DNA of 64,000 bases from Ochrobactrum sp. Q0168 (GCF_016427605.1 NZ_JAELXQ010000009.1:1-64000), one strand, 5' to 3'; counted from the first letter of the stretch, positions 1 through 10,465 are shown. Notes: a model not told the origin generated them from the sequence alone. A program made the numbers and translations.

Positions 1-2299
1 TGGCTGTCGTTAAAACGCCGGGGCCGGTCGTATTCTTGACGATCAGGGTAGAATTTCCGGTGACGGTTCCACCGTCAACGATCAACCGGTCGGAGGGAGA
101 ACCGTCCCCGCCAAGATAGGTATTGAGGCCAATCGCACCACCCTGCCCGACATAATTCGTGACAGTCAGCGTCTTATAGCTCGAAAGTAACGTAAGATCG
201 CCTGTCGGGGCTGTAAACTGTATCAGACTTGGGTCGTTAACCAATGTACTGAGATTTGAGTTGCCGGTCATCGTCCAAAGACTGTCCTGCAACGTCAGAT
301 CGAATGTAGAGGCACCCGTACGAGAGGTCGTTCCCACAAAAGTAGAACCCGGCGAAAAGCTCAAGGAAACGTGAGAACTATCGTCGGATTGCATGACGCC
401 CTCGACATCAAACAGTCCGCTTCCGGTTATCGTGGAGGAATCCCGACCCAGTATTGTCTTCGCATCGGGGTCGGATACGCGCAGTTTCGCACCTCCCGTC
501 AATGTAATAGAGGCGCTTTTGTCGGATAGGACTGCGTGAGATCCGGAACCGGTCGTAGCGATATCGACGGGACCTTCTGCTGTAATTGTACCGTTGAAGA
601 CCGGAGATGTCGTACCGGATCCATATAGACCGTAGGCGTTCCCACCTGACGTACGGATGGTGGCTCCTTTCTGCAAGTCGACCAGGCCGCCTATGCTGCG
701 AACACCGCCTGAAGTATCACCCGTCGTCGTAATGGATAGGGCACCGCCAAACGTAGTCGTTCCTGATATTGCACTATTGACGCCCCATGCACCAACCGTT
801 TCATTGATCGGTACGAGCAGTCCTGCCACGGACGACCGATACCAGGTCACTTGCCCTGCCCCGCCCGATGTTGCAATGGTCACTGGACCATTGAACCGCG
901 TGGTACCACTAATCGTGTCGTTATAGACACCATGCGCTGCCTCGCCCGCCGTGTTGATGGTCACTGAACCGCCAAACGTCAGGTCAGCGCCCGTTCCGAC
1001 GATACGGCTATAACTTGTATTCCAAATGCCATAGGCCCCCTCTCGGGTCTGCAATGAACTGCCGACCTGATCTATCCCGCCAACCGTTGTGATGTTCGTA
1101 GAGCCGCTAACGTTCAGTGTTCCAAGAATCGCGCGTATACCCGCCGATCCTGCGCCGTTGCGTGCATCCGCGTTTGAGGGGTCAACGCCAGTTACAATGT
1201 TCAGATTTCCATTCAGGCCCATCAGACCGTTGTCGACCCGCAGACCAAATGCTTGCGCGCCGTGCGTGGCAATTTGGGTATTCCCTTCCACATTGATTGT
1301 CGCAGCTGCGTTCGCGCCTGTCCACAGGCCATATCCACGCCCTTGCTTGGCATCAAGAGAGAGATTGCCATGGACGTCAATAGTGCCGCTGGCAGCGTAG
1401 AGCCCCGCGGCTTCATTAACGTTGTTGATTCCCGTATTCGTGGCATTAACGAGCTTGATGCTTATTGGCGCCGTGGCGGAGTTAATGATCACCTTCGCGG
1501 CGTTATCGGTTCTTATCCCGCTGCCAGCAACGCTATCGACGGTGAAATCGATGCCAGAATTGATGTTCAGGGTCGCACTGCTACCCACCTGAATACCATA
1601 TGCATAAGTGCTTGCGGTACCACCCGGTCCTGACTTTATAACCAGTGGTCCGTTTACTGTCGCCGAACTATTGGCGTTCAGGACGATACCAGTGGTGCCA
1701 CTCACAATGTTCGTGGTTCCATTAAAGGTCGCTGTCCCTGAGATATTCGCGCCCTGAGCTGGGGACGCTATAGCGTAGACGTCGAGAAGAGCGGAGTCGA
1801 GACTGTAGTCTCGCTCAAGCGGATCTCCCGATCCAAGGACAGGGTATTCTGGAAGTGACGTCAACAACGGCACAAGATTTTGCTGCGAAGCATTCGTGGT
1901 AATGGAAAGATTTGTCGAATTCCATACTGATCCGGCGCCTACTGTGAGCCCTCTGCCGGTTTCAGTGGAAATGGTGACATTACTCTCATTAAGTATACTT
2001 CCAGAACCGCTGACCTCGCTACCTGCGGCGTTGTTCCCTGTCGTTGTAATCGTCGAACCGGAAAGAGTTAGAGTTCCACCGCCCGAAAGTGAAACACCGG
2101 ATTGGTTCGCACCAGTTGTTGAAATTGTACAGCCTGTTTCAGTACGCGTTCCCGCGCCCGCGGTTAATGGCGTTCCTGCAGCGGGGCATGCGGCCCGCGC
2201 ACCCTCTCCAAAAGCCAATATGGAACAAAATACAACAGGCAATCCGTAGATAGTTCCACGGTGAATAACTTTGTTATGATTATGCCACGGAAAGAACAT
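1..2299 (-). CDS. Autotransporter-type secreted protein, N-terminal part (runs off left edge)
   Basis: A single frame is open from the ATG at 2299 down to base 1 with no stop, so about 766 residues are seen and the C-terminus lies outside the window. The first 36 or so residues form a long signal sequence: a His/Lys/Arg-containing start ([14 protein letters not shown]), a hydrophobic core, then an ARA cleavage-like end. What follows is low-complexity, Gly/Ser/Thr/Asn-rich and repetitive, with short units of the type T-I-x-T-x-G and G-x-x-x-I-x-G typical of parallel beta-helix passengers (AidA/pertactin style). In that family the passenger is carried to the surface by a C-terminal outer-membrane beta-barrel; the barrel is not in view, so type V secretion is inferred. 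The ribosome site is weak (a run of G four bases before ATG). The gene stands alone, read away from its neighbour, and could be an adhesin. Confidence 0.8.
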   Translation of the reverse strand, partial: MFFPWHNHNKVIHRGTIYGLPVVFCSILAFGEGARAACPAAGTPLTAGAGTRTETGCTISTTGANQSGVSLSGGGTLTLSGSTITTTGNNAAGSEVSGSGSILNESNVTISTETGRGLTVGAGSVWNSTNLSITTNASQQNLVPLLTSLPEYPVLGSGDPLERDYSLDSALLDVYAIASPAQGANISGTATFNGTTNIVSGTTGIVLNANSSATVNGPLVIKSGPGGTASTYAYGIQVGSSATLNINSGIDFTVDSVAGSGIRTDNAAKVIINSATAPISIKLVNATNTGINNVNEAAGLYAASGTIDVHGNLSLDAKQGRGYGLWTGANAAATINVEGNTQIATHGAQAFGLRVDNGLMGLNGNLNIVTGVDPSNADARNGAGSAGIRAILGTLNVSGSTNITTVGGIDQVGSSLQTREGAYGIWNTSYSRIVGTGADLTFGGSVTINTAGEAAHGVYNDTISGTTRFNGPVTIATSGGAGQVTWYRSSVAGLLVPINETVGAWGVNSAISGTTTFGGALSITTTGDTSGGVRSIGGLVDLQKGATIRTSGGNAYGLYGSGTTSPVFNGTITAEGPVDIATTGSGSHAVLSDKSASITLTGGAKLRVSDPDAKTILGRDSSTITGSGLFDVEGVMQSDDSSHVSLSFSPGSTFVGTTSRTGASTFDLTLQDSLWTMTGNSNLSTLVNDPSLIQFTAPTGDLTLLSSYKTLTVTNYVGQGGAIGLNTYLGGDGSPSDRLIVDGGTVTGNSTLIVKNTTGPGVLTTA

Positions 2300-2864
2300 G
2301 CGACCCCCGTTTCTCAATCAACAAGTTGTAGCCGGTTCGCGGAAAGAGTACCGACGATATAAACCTAGGCATAGATGAGTGATCTACGATAGAGGGGAGC
2401 AGCGGCATACATTAGAATTTTAGAATACTGTTGTATTTCAACAACAGGCATCATATCCACAGTTAACTTTGCGCAATTGCAGCCGGGACGCCGATAAATG
2501 TAGCCGCGCTACTTCAAACTTGGGTGCCGTGTCCGTCTAAGAACACGGCTTTCCAGGTCTTCCGGGAAGTCACAAGTCAATAAAACCAACGGGTTCCGCT
2601 AACCCCGACCGCGCCAATGGCGACGATGCCGAGCTAGCATTATTTGGCTATGCCGCCCGGGATCAGATCGTGTAGATTGTTTTTGAGGACCGGCAGCCTC
2701 GATCTTTGCGCTCGCAATCTCTTCTCGGATTACTCCAGATTATAGCGTTTTACTTTCGGACTGCCGGAGTACTGATTGACGTAGTATGAAACGACTATAT
2801 CAAAATTTGGGCGAAATCCGCGTCACTTGATCAGTTTGTACCAACCATAGTTGTACTGTTCCCT
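2300..2864. other. Intergenic region between autotransporter and aldehyde dehydrogenase
   Basis: This 565-base stretch has no credible gene on either strand. It must hold the promoter of the autotransporter gene (near 2300-2450, AT-rich) and the end of the dehydrogenase operon. A perfect 7-base inverted repeat, GCCGTGT at 2526-2532 and ACACGGC at 2543-2549, could form a small hairpin. An imperfect dyad (GTACCAAC / GTTGTAC, 2838-2856) lies just past the aldehyde dehydrogenase stop but has no T-run. Nothing else is recognised. Confidence 0.5.
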
Positions 2865-4361
2865 TCATCGCATCACGAAGGGATTTGGTACATCCTTGCC
2901 AAAAGAAAGCCAGACGCTCTTCGTCTCCATGAAATCGTAAATGGCGTCCTGTCCGCTTTCACGACCCATACCTGAATTCTTGATACCTCCAAAAGGCATC
3001 ATGTAGGAGACGGCGCGATAGGTATTCGTCCAAACCGTTCCTGCCCGCAGCCGCTTAGCCGCCGTGAAAGCTCGCCCGATATCGGAAGTCCATACACCGG
3101 CAGCCAGACCATAGGATGTATCATTGGCGATGTGATGAGCCTCCTCATCATCATTGAATTTGATAACGGAAAGAACCGGGCCGAACACTTCGTCCTGCGC
3201 GATGCGCATGTCATTGCGAACGCCTGAGAAAACAGTCGGTTCGATGAACCAGCCATCGCCGCATTCGGGACGATCAGCCGGCATGCCGCCCATGGCCACC
3301 TCCGCGCCTTCCGTCTTCGCCATGTCGATCATCGAAAGAATGCGCTGAAATTGCGGCCGCGTCGTCACTGGACCAACCTGTGTTGCGGCATCCATCGGAT
3401 CACCCATGCGCGCAGTCTTCGCCAGTTGAATAAACTTTTCCAGAAACTGGTCGTGGATCGATTGGTGCACCAGCAATCGCGAGCCGGCGATACAGGTCTG
3501 ACCCGTGGCAGCAAAAATGCCTGACCCCACCCCTTTCCCCGCATTGTCGATACCCGCATCTGGAACCCCCAGCTGCGCCGTCTTCCCGCCGAGTTCAAGC
3601 GTCAGCCGTTTAAAATTGCCCGTTGCCTGCGGGGCGATGCGCCGCCCCGAATTTTCACCGCCGGTAAAAGCGATCTTGTCAATGTGAGGATGGGTTGAAA
3701 CGGCCTCGCCCACATCCTGTCCGAAGCCGGTGATGACATTGACAACCCCCTTCGGGAAGCCTGCCTCTTCCACCAGTCGCATCAGTTCAAGCGTCGAGGC
3801 GGATGTAAATTCCGACGGCTTGATGACCATTACGCAGCCCGCAGCCAATGCCGGGGCCATTTTCCAAGTCAGGAGAAGAAGCGGAGAGTTCCATGGTGTG
3901 ATCGCCGCGACGACGCCAACTGGCTCGTGGCGCGTATAGGTGAACATTTCCGGCTTATCGATGGGTGGAACCGTGCCTTCCACCTTGTCGGCCATACCTG
4001 CAAAATAATAGAACCACTGCGGAATATAGCCAACCTGCCCGCGCATTTCGGCATAGAGCTTGCCATTGTCCTGCACTTCGGTCGCGGCCAGATGATCCGC
4101 GTCGCGTGCAATAAGATCGCCCAAACGACGCAGAAGGTGGCCGCGCTGGGTTGCCGTCAGCTTTGACCATTCACCACCATCGAAGGCACGGCGGGCTGCC
4201 GTCACAGCGAGGTCGACATCCCGTGCGTCGCATTTGGGAATCCGTGCCCAGACTTTGGATGTAAAGGGATCATGGGATTCGAAAGTCTCTCCCGATTGCG
4301 CCTTGACCCATTCGCCATCGATAAAGCAACGGAATTCCTTGACGCCTTCTGTTCTGGGCAT
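2865..4361 (-). CDS. NAD(P)-dependent aldehyde dehydrogenase
   Basis: This encodes a 498-residue cytosolic member of the aldehyde dehydrogenase superfamily, oxidising an aldehyde to the acid. Visible features in order are the cofactor-binding segment with TPWNSP (about 155-160) and KPSE (181-184), FTGG (232-235), the general-base Glu256 in LELGG, and the catalytic Cys290 in GQTC. Length and motifs are normal for the family. I start at the ATG at 4361, which has a GGAG site nine bases upstream; a longer reading from 4496 would overlap the preceding gene and adds unrelated residues. It lies 64 bases after the alcohol dehydrogenase and is the last gene of the operon, so the pair probably runs alcohol to aldehyde to acid on the imported substrate. 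The true substrate cannot be read from the sequence. Confidence 0.9.
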   Translation of the reverse strand: MPRTEGVKEFRCFIDGEWVKAQSGETFESHDPFTSKVWARIPKCDARDVDLAVTAARRAFDGGEWSKLTATQRGHLLRRLGDLIARDADHLAATEVQDNGKLYAEMRGQVGYIPQWFYYFAGMADKVEGTVPPIDKPEMFTYTRHEPVGVVAAITPWNSPLLLLTWKMAPALAAGCVMVIKPSEFTSASTLELMRLVEEAGFPKGVVNVITGFGQDVGEAVSTHPHIDKIAFTGGENSGRRIAPQATGNFKRLTLELGGKTAQLGVPDAGIDNAGKGVGSGIFAATGQTCIAGSRLLVHQSIHDQFLEKFIQLAKTARMGDPMDAATQVGPVTTRPQFQRILSMIDMAKTEGAEVAMGGMPADRPECGDGWFIEPTVFSGVRNDMRIAQDEVFGPVLSVIKFNDDEEAHHIANDTSYGLAAGVWTSDIGRAFTAAKRLRAGTVWTNTYRAVSYMMPFGGIKNSGMGRESGQDAIYDFMETKSVWLSFGKDVPNPFVMR

Positions 4362-4425
4362 GTCTTCATCTCCACAAATATAGAGTTTTTGCTCGCAGGA
4401 CGGTAACCCGATAGGTTCCGCGATA

Positions 4426-5553
4426 TCAGTTGAACTCGACAATCTGCCGTACTGCCGAACCATCCGCGAGACGGTCGAAACCTTCATTGATGTCATTCAG
4501 CTTCAGACGATGGGTGAGCAGCCGATCTACCGGCAGTTTGCCGCGTTTATACAGCGCCAGAAAACGCGGTATATCGCGCGACGGCACACCGGAGCCGATA
4601 TAGCTGCCTTTCAGCGTCCGCTCTTCGGCCACAAGCGTGACGGCTGGGAGGGCCAGCATCGCCTTGGGATTGGGCAAACCAGCCGTGATCGTCGTTCCGC
4701 CGCGACGCGTTATGGCATAGCCGAATTCCAGCGCCTTTACTGAACCGGCAAATTCAAGTGCTGCTTGCACGCCGCCCTTGGTAGCGTCTTTGACCTTGCC
4801 GACAACGTCGGGATCATCCGCATTAAACGTATGCGTTGCACCAAGCTGCCTTGCGAATTCGAGTTTCGAATCAAGCCGGTCGACGGCGACGATTGTTTCA
4901 GCGCCCGCAGCTGCCGCACCTATGACCGCTGCAAGGCCGACGCCGCCAAGACCAATAACTGCGGCGGAGCCCCCTGGTTTGACGTCGCCTGTGTTGAATA
5001 CAGCGCCTGCGCCCGTCAGCACTGCGCAACCGATCAGACCCGCCACGTCGAGCGGCAATTCTGGATCAACCTTGACCAAAGAGCGACGTGATACTGTCGC
5101 ATATTCGGCAAAGGACGAAACGCCGACATGATGATGGATTCTTTCGCCATTGCGAGACAGACGCGTGGCGCCGCTCAACAGGTCCCCGCGTCCGTTGGAC
5201 ACTGCACCCGGCTCGCATAGGGCCGGTCTTCCTTCCGAACAGGGAGAGCAATGGCCGCAGCTCGGCACAAAGACAAAGACCACATGGTCGCCCGGCCGGA
5301 GGTCTTCGACATATTCACCCACTTCCTCCACAATGCCCGATGCCTCATGGCCAAGGACCATCGGCACCGGTCGCGGACGATTACCGTCGATCACCGAGAG
5401 ATCGGAATGGCAAAGACCGGCAACGGCCATTTTGACCAACACTTCACCGGGTCCGGGACCTTCAAGATCGACTTCCTGCACCTTGAGCGGAAGGGTCTTA
5501 GCGTAAGGACGCTCGAGACCGATTTGCTCAAGCACAGCCGCCCTGATTTTCAT
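4426..5553 (-). CDS. Zinc-dependent alcohol dehydrogenase (MDR family)
   Basis: This 375-residue protein is a medium-chain zinc alcohol dehydrogenase. The catalytic zinc ligands are Cys48 (GLCHSD) and His69-Glu70 (GHE); the structural zinc site is the four-cysteine set Cys99, Cys102, Cys105, Cys113. A Rossmann motif GLGGVG follows near residue 197, with an Asp-containing strand end (VAVD) that favours NAD over NADP. The start at 5553 has a strong AGGAGG site. It sits between the ABC ATPase gene and the aldehyde dehydrogenase on the same strand, so it most likely oxidises a hydroxyl group of the transported compound or of an intermediate. It resembles the NAD-linked S-(hydroxymethyl)glutathione / aryl-alcohol branch in general layout, but the substrate is not determined. 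Confidence 0.9.
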   Translation of the reverse strand: MKIRAAVLEQIGLERPYAKTLPLKVQEVDLEGPGPGEVLVKMAVAGLCHSDLSVIDGNRPRPVPMVLGHEASGIVEEVGEYVEDLRPGDHVVFVFVPSCGHCSPCSEGRPALCEPGAVSNGRGDLLSGATRLSRNGERIHHHVGVSSFAEYATVSRRSLVKVDPELPLDVAGLIGCAVLTGAGAVFNTGDVKPGGSAAVIGLGGVGLAAVIGAAAAGAETIVAVDRLDSKLEFARQLGATHTFNADDPDVVGKVKDATKGGVQAALEFAGSVKALEFGYAITRRGGTTITAGLPNPKAMLALPAVTLVAEERTLKGSYIGSGVPSRDIPRFLALYKRGKLPVDRLLTHRLKLNDINEGFDRLADGSAVRQIVEFN

Positions 5554-5620
5554 GGATATTCCTCCTCAGCATTGTAACGCGCATTCACGTAACGACCGAA
5601 TGAGACCACAGCTCATCCAT

Positions 5621-7117
5621 CTAGTGAACCGCAGCGTACATGATCTTTTCTTCCGTCGCGTCCTCGGTCGAGAACTCCTCCACCACTCGGCCCTGACGGG
5701 AAACCAGGATGCGATCGGCGAGGTTCAATATTTCTGGCAAGTAAGAGGAGATCACAACGACAGCGAGCCCGGCATCGGCAAGTTCGTTTATGACCTGATG
5801 TAATTCGGCAATAGCCCCGACATCCACGCCGCGCGTCGGTTCATCGAAGATGACCAGTTTAGGCTTTTGCACCAACGAGCGGGCGATAACCACTTTCTGC
5901 TGGTTCCCGCCGGAAAGCTCTATCACCCGCGCATTGCCGTCAATGGCCTTCACATTCAACTTTTGGGTCCATTCTTTGGAAAGCTTCATCATCTCGCTAT
6001 GAGACACGACCATTGCGCGATTGAGATCGGCAGAAAGAAGGCCCATGTAAATGTTTTCTGCAATAGACTTGGTCTCGAAGAACCCTTCGATCTTGCGATC
6101 CTCGGTCACATAGACGATGCCATCCTTCACCGCCGGGCGCGGCACCCGATAGCGCACTGACTTGCCTTCAAGACGCACCTCGCCGCCATAGAAAAAGTCC
6201 CGTTTCACAACGCCTGAGATGATCTTGGCTGTTTCTGTGCGACCAGAACCGATGAGACCGAAAATGCCCGTTATCTGACCCGCATAGACGGAAAAAGATG
6301 TGTTTCGCACCATCTTTCCCATCGACAGATTTTGCACGGAAAGCACTTTCTGGCCGTAGGCGCGCGCTTTTCTTGACTTGTCACGGCTGTAAAGTTCAGC
6401 AGATAGCGAGCGCCCGACCATCGCCGAGATGATCTTGTCGCGGTCGAAATTACGGGCCTCATCGGTGATCACATGCTGGCCATCCCGCAGGATAGTGATG
6501 CGATCCGAAATCGCCAAAGCCTCTTCCAAAGCATGGCTGATAAAGATTATCGATACCCCTTCGCGCTTCAGCCGGTTCACCAGAGAAAAGAAATGGTGTT
6601 TTTCTTCAGGCGTCAGCGTCGCTGTCGGCTCATCGAAGATAATGACCTTGGCCTTGTGGTGGACGGCGCGCGCGATTTCCACCATCTGCTTCTGGGCTGC
6701 ACCCAGTTGCGACACATACATAGTCGGGTCGACACCGAAATTGAGCGACTGCAAGAATTGCTGGGCAGCAATATAAATGCCTCGCAGGCGATTTAAAAAA
6801 CTTTCATTGCCGAGATAGATATTCTGCGCCACGGTCAATGAGGGCACCAGACTGGTTTCCTGAAAGACCATCGCAATGCCTTTGCGCAGCGCATCCGCCG
6901 GGCTGCCGAACGTCATCGGCTGACCGTCGAAGAACACCTCACCTTGGGTCGGCTCGTGCACACCAGCCATGATCTTGGTGAGCGTGGACTTACCCGCGCC
7001 GTTTTCACCAAGCAGAGAGTGAACTTCTCCCGGCATGAGTGTGAAGCTAACATTCCGAAGTGCGGGAACGCCGTGAAATTCCTTCGTGACGTTTTTAAGT
7101 TCGACGATGGGATTCAT
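5621..7117 (-). CDS. Sugar-type ABC importer ATPase (two tandem ATP-binding domains)
   Basis: The 498-residue product has two ABC domains in one chain, as in RbsA/XylG/MglA. Domain 1 has a canonical Walker A (GENGAGKST, 37-45) and Walker B (IIFDEPT), but its signature region reads LGAAQKQ instead of LSGGQQQ. Domain 2 has GLIGSGRTE in place of a good Walker A, a clean LSGGNQQK signature and VIFDEPTRG. This asymmetry is normal for the family. I start at ATG 7117, preceded by AGGAAG and one base after the stop of the upstream gene, so translation is probably coupled. It would energise the two permeases encoded at 8225-10360 and 11540-12526. Confidence 0.93.
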   Translation of the reverse strand: MNPIVELKNVTKEFHGVPALRNVSFTLMPGEVHSLLGENGAGKSTLTKIMAGVHEPTQGEVFFDGQPMTFGSPADALRKGIAMVFQETSLVPSLTVAQNIYLGNESFLNRLRGIYIAAQQFLQSLNFGVDPTMYVSQLGAAQKQMVEIARAVHHKAKVIIFDEPTATLTPEEKHHFFSLVNRLKREGVSIIFISHALEEALAISDRITILRDGQHVITDEARNFDRDKIISAMVGRSLSAELYSRDKSRKARAYGQKVLSVQNLSMGKMVRNTSFSVYAGQITGIFGLIGSGRTETAKIISGVVKRDFFYGGEVRLEGKSVRYRVPRPAVKDGIVYVTEDRKIEGFFETKSIAENIYMGLLSADLNRAMVVSHSEMMKLSKEWTQKLNVKAIDGNARVIELSGGNQQKVVIARSLVQKPKLVIFDEPTRGVDVGAIAELHQVINELADAGLAVVVISSYLPEILNLADRILVSRQGRVVEEFSTEDATEEKIMYAAVH

Positions 7118-7118
7118 G

Positions 7119-8225
7119 TCACTTCCTCTCAGCGTCAAGGGAGATAGCCACCAGCTCGTCGCCGCCCTTGCTGGTTGCCCAGAGATGTCCATTTGCTTCT
7201 ACAGCTGAAGTCACACCATGGCGCTTGCCCCCGGCACGGCTGTGAAAGCTGCGGAGCGGCGTAAAATCTGGCGTCAACTCGATTACCAACCCATAGGACC
7301 GGGTCGGCGCCCAGGGTTTGAGTACGCCCATCTGCTTGAGCGCGCCACCTTGCATGGGCTCGCGAAACGAATAGCCGCTGCGCAAGGCCGGAGCGATCCA
7401 GAACTCCTTGTCCACGTCGCGCATCATCGCTTTACGATAGACCGGTTCACGCAGGACAAATTCGATGAGCTGGCTTCGCGGTGCAAACACCGATAGCCAG
7501 TATCCACCACGCTTGGACCGCGCGATACGCGCCGGATAACCGGGTAGATCTTCCATAACCTGACCGCGAGATCCACCCGCAATTCCACCGGTCGCATTCA
7601 GCCTTATGAGGCGCTTCGCCCAGGCCTCGCTGACGATAACGCCGCCATCCAGCTCAACGACAAGTCCGTTGGGATAACGAAGCCTTTCTGCCAGTTGCGT
7701 CGCTTGTCCCGTTTTGACATCCAACCTCCAAACCGAACCGGCTTTTTCGTCATCAAGCAGATCACGCTGCCAATCATCAGCCGCGTTTTTTGAAGAGCCG
7801 ATCGCGACCACCAGTGTTCCGTTCGGGCTGAAATCCATGGCCGTGATGCCTGACCAGTCCTTCTCACCTTGGGAAAAGCCTGGTCGTTCAGCACCCCCAA
7901 CCGACAGGAACCGGATCGTTTTTCCGGCTGCCACCGCCAAAATGCCTTCTGAAGAGACCGCAATCGCGGAAATCGGGGCTGATGCCTCATGGATTATCTC
8001 GGCCAGCCCCTCGCCTACTGGCTTCCGATAGAGTTTGTTTCCGCTCGAATAAAAGAGATGATCCTGAACCAAAGCCAGATTATCTGGCGCCTTTACTGCA
8101 AGGCCGTAGCCCGCTTCCTCAAGCAGATTGTTGGGCTTCAACGCACCGTCGAGCGGAGGCACGGTGACGGCGGCATCGCCGCGCCCCATGAAGCGGTCGA
8201 CCCAATTGCGCAACGTGTTGGCCAT
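7119..8225 (-). CDS. SMP-30 / strictosidine-synthase-like beta-propeller, stand-alone copy
   Basis: This 368-residue protein resembles the SMP-30/gluconolactonase/strictosidine-synthase-like six-bladed propellers (motifs YPNGL and LPGYP...GGYW). It is a paralogue of the C-terminal half of the preceding gene. No signal peptide is seen, so it should be cytosolic. The ATG at 8225 overlaps the upstream stop (TGATG) and follows a GGGGGAAAG site. Compared with the fused copy, the position of the expected metal-binding Asp reads YPARI instead of YPDNI, and the N-terminal acidic ligand region reads APDN instead of SPED. If the alignment is right, two of the three metal ligands are lost or changed, so it may bind a ligand or regulate rather than hydrolyse a lactone. 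Only the NG motif is kept. Confidence 0.75.
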   Translation of the reverse strand: MANTLRNWVDRFMGRGDAAVTVPPLDGALKPNNLLEEAGYGLAVKAPDNLALVQDHLFYSSGNKLYRKPVGEGLAEIIHEASAPISAIAVSSEGILAVAAGKTIRFLSVGGAERPGFSQGEKDWSGITAMDFSPNGTLVVAIGSSKNAADDWQRDLLDDEKAGSVWRLDVKTGQATQLAERLRYPNGLVVELDGGVIVSEAWAKRLIRLNATGGIAGGSRGQVMEDLPGYPARIARSKRGGYWLSVFAPRSQLIEFVLREPVYRKAMMRDVDKEFWIAPALRSGYSFREPMQGGALKQMGVLKPWAPTRSYGLVIELTPDFTPLRSFHSRAGGKRHGVTSAVEANGHLWATSKGGDELVAISLDAERK

Positions 8226-10360
8226 CACGCTTTCCCCCAATAGTTTTGATAACCCGACCAGCTTCCATCACGCCCTTCAAGCTTGATGCGGCCAATCCGA
8301 TTATTGGTGATACCGCCGAGATAGAGATAGCCCTTGTGCTCACGCATCGAGGTAATCATCGGATGGTTTTCAGCGCCCTGATCCCAAAGGGATTCAAGCA
8401 CTTCGCCCTTATCGTTGAAGCGAATGACGCAGCCAATATTAAGGTTCGGATAGAGCCACTGGTCGGGTGCAATGCGTCGCGCCATGCGTTTGCGGAAACC
8501 CGGCATACGCAGCGCCACGTCGAGTGCTGGCGAGCGCATACCCATGATCGCTGCCCAGTAAGTACCATCGGAAGCGCGGTTGATATTATCGGGATAGCCC
8601 GGCAACCGGTCGAGAACGCGTTCCACTGTTCCCGCCTTCGGGCCATCGATGTAATACCGGTTGATGCGGCATGCCCAGCTTTCTGCAAACAAGATAGAAT
8701 GGCCGTCATGAGCCGTGCATATCCCGTTCGGGAAAATCAGATTGCGCAAGGCTGTATGCGTCTTCCCCGTTTTCGGATCGTGGCAGATGATGCGACCGTT
8801 GCCGCGGCTTTCCAGCGCATCGACAGGCCAGTCATGCATTTCATAACGGACCGTCGCTTCGGAGAAGTAAATCCGTCCGTCCGGCGCAATATCAAGATCA
8901 TCCGCCAGACGCAGACGTGAATCGTCGACGACCGAGAATTTGGAACGATTGGTTTCGTCCGTCACCTTGATGACATTGCGGTCACGGTCAATCTTGTAAA
9001 GCCCCATGCCACCCACGCAGACAAGCAGGTTTTTGTCTTTGTCCCAGCCCATACCAAGCGGAGAACCGCCAATATGGGCATAGACTTCATGGGTTTTGTA
9101 GTCAGGCGGCGCAAAGCGTACAATATCGCCATGGCGCGTGCCGCAATAGAGATAGTCATCATCGTCGAGTATCACATCTTCCGGCGATTCCACGTTGGCC
9201 AAGCCAATGATTTCGACATGTTTCAGCCGGTCGTTCAATGCGAAAGCTGAGCCGGAATCCACACTGGTCGATACCGGGTCCGGCAGCTCGATATAGGTGG
9301 GCGAGACATAGACCTTGTTGAGAAGCTTATCCCGGTTCTTGAGCCAGCGCACATCCACGAAAACCGCGAAAATCAGTGTCAGGCCGAGCACCATTGGCCC
9401 CGACCCGGAATTCAGACCAAGGCGCAATACGCCATTGGTGAGGACAAGCACGATCACCGAGCCGATCAGCGCCTTGACGATGGAACCGCGACCGCCGCCA
9501 AGGCTGTTTCCACCCAGAACAGCCGCTGTGAGGGCGGAAATCTCAAGCCCCATTCCGGTATCCGTGCCTGCACCCGACAATCGCGCCGCATAAAGCACGC
9601 CCGCCAGACCGCACAACATGCCGGAAATCGTATAGGCAGCGCAGACCGTACCGCGTACCGAAAGGCCGATATTATGCGCCGAACGGCGCGACCCACCGAT
9701 TGCCATCAGACGCCATCCGGGGCGTGAGCGGGTGAGAAAGATATGGCCAACCAGTGCAACGACAACAAGCACGCAAAAGGAAAACGGGATGCCGAACGGT
9801 CCTCCCAGCCCCATCATGTCCCATATGTCGGACTGGTAGAAGCTCATCGACATGGCCTGAGCATATTTGAGCAGCAGCATGTCCACGACAGCCCGCACGA
9901 CGATGAGTGTCACGAGCGTTGTTAAAAAGGCTCTCAGTCGCAAATAGCCGACCAGGACACCATTCAAAAGACCGACCGACCCGCAAATCAGAATGACTGC
10001 CGGAACCGTGGTCCACACAGACCAGCCCGCCAGATTAAGCAGCGCCAACGTCATGAAATTGCCGAGCGCGAAATTTGAGCCGACCGAAAGGTCGATGCCG
10101 CCCACCACGATGACCACCATCATGGCGATGCAGACCAGCGAGAATTCACCAAGCTGTCGTGCAGTAATGGAAAGATTGCCCGCGCTGAAGAAATTGGGGA
10201 TCAGTGCACCGAAAACCGCGATGACGGCCAATAGCACCAGAAAGGGGATAGCGTTATCGATCCATTTTTTGGAGAGAATTTCCCCGATGACGTGATCGGG
10301 GATGAAGCGATATCGCAGCTTCGTCAATGTGTTCGCCGACGCCAAGGCACGTCTCCTCAT
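8225..10360 (-). CDS. ABC permease fused to an SMP-30-like beta-propeller
   Basis: About 711 residues make two parts. Residues 35-340 are a ribose-type permease (BPD_transp_2): PNFFSAGN, the GGIDLSVGS motif and roughly eight to ten hydrophobic segments. After a linker (about 345-385) comes a complete SMP-30/strictosidine-synthase-like propeller of about 330 residues with SPED, a FPNG motif, LPGYPDNI and DGTYWAA; candidate metal ligands Glu, Asn and Asp are all present. There is no stop or frameshift between the halves. With an even number of membrane segments the propeller would face the cytosol, so imported substrate could meet a lactonase-like domain at the channel exit (inference). Start: ATG 10360 has no ribosome site; a TTG at 10345 has AGGAGA six bases upstream and may be the real start. 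Confidence 0.85.
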   Translation of the reverse strand: MRRRALASANTLTKLRYRFIPDHVIGEILSKKWIDNAIPFLVLLAVIAVFGALIPNFFSAGNLSITARQLGEFSLVCIAMMVVIVVGGIDLSVGSNFALGNFMTLALLNLAGWSVWTTVPAVILICGSVGLLNGVLVGYLRLRAFLTTLVTLIVVRAVVDMLLLKYAQAMSMSFYQSDIWDMMGLGGPFGIPFSFCVLVVVALVGHIFLTRSRPGWRLMAIGGSRRSAHNIGLSVRGTVCAAYTISGMLCGLAGVLYAARLSGAGTDTGMGLEISALTAAVLGGNSLGGGRGSIVKALIGSVIVLVLTNGVLRLGLNSGSGPMVLGLTLIFAVFVDVRWLKNRDKLLNKVYVSPTYIELPDPVSTSVDSGSAFALNDRLKHVEIIGLANVESPEDVILDDDDYLYCGTRHGDIVRFAPPDYKTHEVYAHIGGSPLGMGWDKDKNLLVCVGGMGLYKIDRDRNVIKVTDETNRSKFSVVDDSRLRLADDLDIAPDGRIYFSEATVRYEMHDWPVDALESRGNGRIICHDPKTGKTHTALRNLIFPNGICTAHDGHSILFAESWACRINRYYIDGPKAGTVERVLDRLPGYPDNINRASDGTYWAAIMGMRSPALDVALRMPGFRKRMARRIAPDQWLYPNLNIGCVIRFNDKGEVLESLWDQGAENHPMITSMREHKGYLYLGGITNNRIGRIKLEGRDGSWSGYQNYWGKA

Positions 10361-10425
10361 GCGAAAATTCAAATCGAACGGAAATCAGGCAGCCCATGCC
10401 GCGCGGATATGATTGAGGCATAATT

Positions 10426-10456
10426 GGCATGGCCTATCCATCGGACAGGCCATGCC
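10426..10456 (-). terminator. Intercistronic stem-loop after the binding-protein gene
   Basis: A perfect 10-base inverted repeat, GGCATGGCCT at 10426-10435 and AGGCCATGCC at 10447-10456 with an 11-base loop, begins ten bases after the stop of the solute-binding protein gene on the minus strand. No T-run follows. In ABC operons such hairpins commonly stabilise the binding-protein message or partly stop transcription so that it is made in excess over the permease. Confidence 0.6.
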
Positions 10457-10465
10457 GCTGGACGT

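Noticed and set aside
657-2249. Plus-strand open frames inside the autotransporter region
   Set aside because: They are antisense shadows of the repetitive minus-strand gene, with Pro/Val-rich products unlike real proteins.
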